A stretch of 6,912 bases of DNA, taken from positions 1 to 6,912 of the forward strand of contig QHOZ01000128.1 in the NCBI GenBank assembly GCA_003219495.1, read 5' to 3'. Positions within the stretch are counted from its first letter, which is position 1; each line of letters begins with the position of its first letter. Below the pieces are notes generated by a model. That model was given only the letters and a program-made list of their open reading frames with translations. It made no database searches and was not told the origin of the DNA. Origin of the DNA: Verrucomicrobiota bacterium. GTDB taxonomy: Bacteria > Verrucomicrobiota > Verrucomicrobiae > Chthoniobacterales > UBA10450. Made by a program: the position numbers and the translations under genes. Below, one piece after another: positions 5,682-6,912 of this stretch.

Positions 5682-6746
5682 TTAGATAAGGTGCTCGCGA
5701 TTGTCCGAGCGCAGCCGAATGGTCTTATTCTGCAAATTGTGCAGGGTGCGGATCAAGCGGACGGTTTTGCTTTTCGCGCGCATCAAAATTGAATTCGTGA
5801 TCGCGGTGGTGCCTTTTGATTTCACGCCGCGCAAGAGCGCGCTGTCGCTGATGCCGGTCGCACAGAAAATCATGTTCTCGCCCTGCGCGAGATCGTCGGC
5901 GGAATAAACGCGGTCGAGATCTTTCTCCCAACCGTCCGCGGCCAATTGCTTCTTTTCCTTGTCATCCCGCGGCCACATTTTTGCCTGCATCTCGCCGCCG
6001 AGACATTTGATTCCCGCCGAGGCGAGCACCGCTTCCGGCGAACCGCCGATGCCCATGTAAAGATCGACATCGGACTCGGGAAGTGAAGGCGCCATCGCCG
6101 CCGCGATATCGCCATCGCCGATCATCCGCAGCGAACCGCCGCACGCGCGGATTTGTTCGACGATTTCCTTGTGGCGCGGACGGTCGAGCATCATCACGAC
6201 GACGTCCTGGACGCGTTTGTCGGTCGCGCGCGCAACGATCGCGAGCATTTCCGGAACGGCCATGTCGATGTGAAGCGAATCGCCGCGCTTCTTCATGTAA
6301 TCGATAACGCGCGGGCCGTACGCGAGCTTCGACATGTAAAACGACGGAATGTCGCGGAGCGCGACTTTCACTCCTTCTTCCGGACTCGCGGCCGCGATAC
6401 AACTGATCGAGTTCGGCGCGCCTTTGGAAATGTTTGTTGTCCCGTCGATCGGATCGATCGCGATATCGAACTGTGGCGCGCCGGGGACCCAGGTGCCGAG
6501 TTGTTCGCCTTTGAAAATTCCGGGCGCGTTGTCTTTGATCCCTTCGCCAATGACGACCTCGCCGCAAATGTTCATGAGATCGAACATTCCGCGCATGGCG
6601 TCGCACGCGGCCGCATCCGCGGCTTCCTTGTCGCCGCGGCCAAGCCAGCGGAGCGAGTTGAGCGCGGCGGCCTCGGTCGCCCGGACGAAATCGAACTCAA
6701 TAATGCGTTCGATGTCGTGGTAACTGATTCTCGGGAGGCGATGCAT
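5682..6746 (-). CDS. glpX: Class II fructose-1,6-bisphosphatase
   Basis: The 354-residue protein (from ATG 6746) matches GlpX, the Mg2+/Mn2+-dependent enzyme that hydrolyses fructose-1,6-bisphosphate to fructose-6-phosphate in gluconeogenesis; some relatives also act on sedoheptulose-1,7-bisphosphate. Motifs, numbered from the ATG: the helix around EFDFVRATEAAAL (17-29), GRGDKEAAD (36-44), VIGEG (65-69), the metal-binding DPIDGTT (98-104) of the lithium-sensitive phosphatase fold, RPRHKEI (189-195), GDGDIAAA (210-217), GIGGSPEAVL (232-241), CATGI (295-299) and RGKS-like RAKSKTVR (323-330). The length is close to the 336 residues of E. coli GlpX plus a short N-terminal addition. The frame extends seven codons to a GTG at 6767; neither start has a clear Shine-Dalgarno, and ATG is chosen by codon preference only. 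It heads the minus-strand gene train. All expected catalytic motifs are present. The assignment is secure, but a bifunctional FBPase/SBPase role cannot be excluded. Confidence 0.95.
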   Translation of the reverse strand: MHRLPRISYHDIERIIEFDFVRATEAAALNSLRWLGRGDKEAADAAACDAMRGMFDLMNICGEVVIGEGIKDNAPGIFKGEQLGTWVPGAPQFDIAIDPIDGTTNISKGAPNSISCIAAASPEEGVKVALRDIPSFYMSKLAYGPRVIDYMKKRGDSLHIDMAVPEMLAIVARATDKRVQDVVVMMLDRPRHKEIVEQIRACGGSLRMIGDGDIAAAMAPSLPESDVDLYMGIGGSPEAVLASAGIKCLGGEMQAKMWPRDDKEKKQLAADGWEKDLDRVYSADDLAQGENMIFCATGISDSALLRGVKSKGTTAITNSILMRAKSKTVRLIRTLHNLQNKTIRLRSDNREHLI

Positions 6747-6767
6747 GACGGGCGCTAAGTTTGTCAC

Positions 6768-6831
6768 ACTTCAGAAATATTGAAAGTTTCGGCTTCGGGT
6801 TCCGAATGATGCTCATTAAACATCGCAACCT
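6768..6831. promoter_or_regulatory. Divergent intergenic region expected to carry promoters for glpX and the rightward gene
   Basis: This is the only place in the window where a divergent promoter pair would be free of coding sequence. I see no convincing -35/-10 pair on either strand; TTGAAA at 6780-6785 is the nearest -35 resemblance but has no good -10 partner. A five-base inverted repeat TTCGG (6788-6792) / CCGAA (6802-6806) with a nine-base spacer could be an operator or chance. The regulatory role is inferred from gene orientation only. Confidence 0.35.
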
Positions 6832-6912
6832 ATGAAATCGATTAAGTCAGTCGCAATTCCGGCCGCCCTGATCGTCTTTGTCCTGTGCGTTTACGCGTTT
6901 CTCCTCGGGAAC
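6832..6912 (+). CDS. N-terminal fragment of a membrane-anchored or exported protein (runs off the right edge)
   Basis: ATG at 6832 opens a frame that stays open for 27 codons to the window end. It begins MKSIKSVAIP, two lysines followed by a hydrophobic stretch of about 18 residues (7-25, including ALIVFVLCVYAFLL). That is the pattern of a signal peptide or N-terminal membrane anchor. The Cys at position 19 is not in an obvious lipobox. No Shine-Dalgarno is evident upstream, as for most genes here. It is divergent from glpX across 64-85 bases. The family cannot be named from this fragment. Confidence 0.55.
   Translation, partial: MKSIKSVAIPAALIVFVLCVYAFLLGN

Noticed and set aside
6153..6758. 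A 201-codon plus-strand open frame opposite glpX, and a 143-codon one at 5254-5685 opposite the Nudix gene
   Set aside because: Both are antisense shadows of confidently identified genes and lack any recognisable feature.
1..6912. A novel defence, mobile or phage-derived system
   Set aside because: All complete genes belong to familiar housekeeping families; there are no integrase, transposase, toxin-antitoxin, repeat array or compositional-break signs.

Overview
This window looks like an ordinary chromosomal housekeeping stretch from a moderately GC-rich, diderm (LPS-type) bacterium. My best guess is a Verrucomicrobiota member, perhaps Chthoniobacterales/Spartobacteria. That rests on the gene combination, the general look of the proteins (a long-insert prepilin peptidase, an LpxL-like acyltransferase, GlpX as the fructose bisphosphatase) and the near absence of Shine-Dalgarno sites. 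The taxonomy is inference, not proof. Genes are densely packed, and no gene-free stretch exceeds about 75 bases. I see no tRNA, rRNA, insertion sequence, CRISPR array or phage gene.

Layout, left to right. A minus-strand cluster (2214 down to 1) holds an amidohydrolase of unknown substrate, nagA (GlcNAc-6-phosphate deacetylase) overlapping it by 4 bases, and the first 22 codons of a further gene whose ATG abuts the nagA stop. Divergent from it, with start codons only 13 bases apart, is a plus-strand LpxL/HtrB-type lipid acyltransferase (2228-3121). It converges on a long minus-strand gene train (6746 down to 3130): class II fructose-1,6-bisphosphatase (glpX), a Nudix hydrolase of the ADP-ribose pyrophosphatase kind, tatC, and a type IV prepilin peptidase. 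The last three are separated by 4-5 bases and are probably co-transcribed. At the right edge, divergent from glpX, is the first 27 codons of a plus-strand gene encoding a hydrophobic N-terminus.

The most notable feature is in tatC. The reading frame is interrupted by an in-frame TGA (4412-4414) in the cytoplasmic loop between transmembrane segments 4 and 5, and the missing C-terminus (segments 5 and 6) continues in the same frame immediately afterwards, with an ATG two codons past the stop. This could be a nonsense mutation, a base-calling error, or a genuinely split or read-through TatC. Other points of interest are a roughly 90-residue insertion with an additional CxxC in the prepilin peptidase, a hairpin that exactly spans both stop codons at the convergent gene junction, and a lengthened Nudix helix.

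Functionally, the left cluster points to amino-sugar (GlcNAc, chitin or peptidoglycan) catabolism, the acyltransferase to outer-membrane lipid synthesis, and the right train combines central carbon metabolism (gluconeogenesis), nucleotide-sugar house-cleaning and protein export (Tat and type IV pilin/pseudopilin processing). I see no clear novel multi-gene system here.
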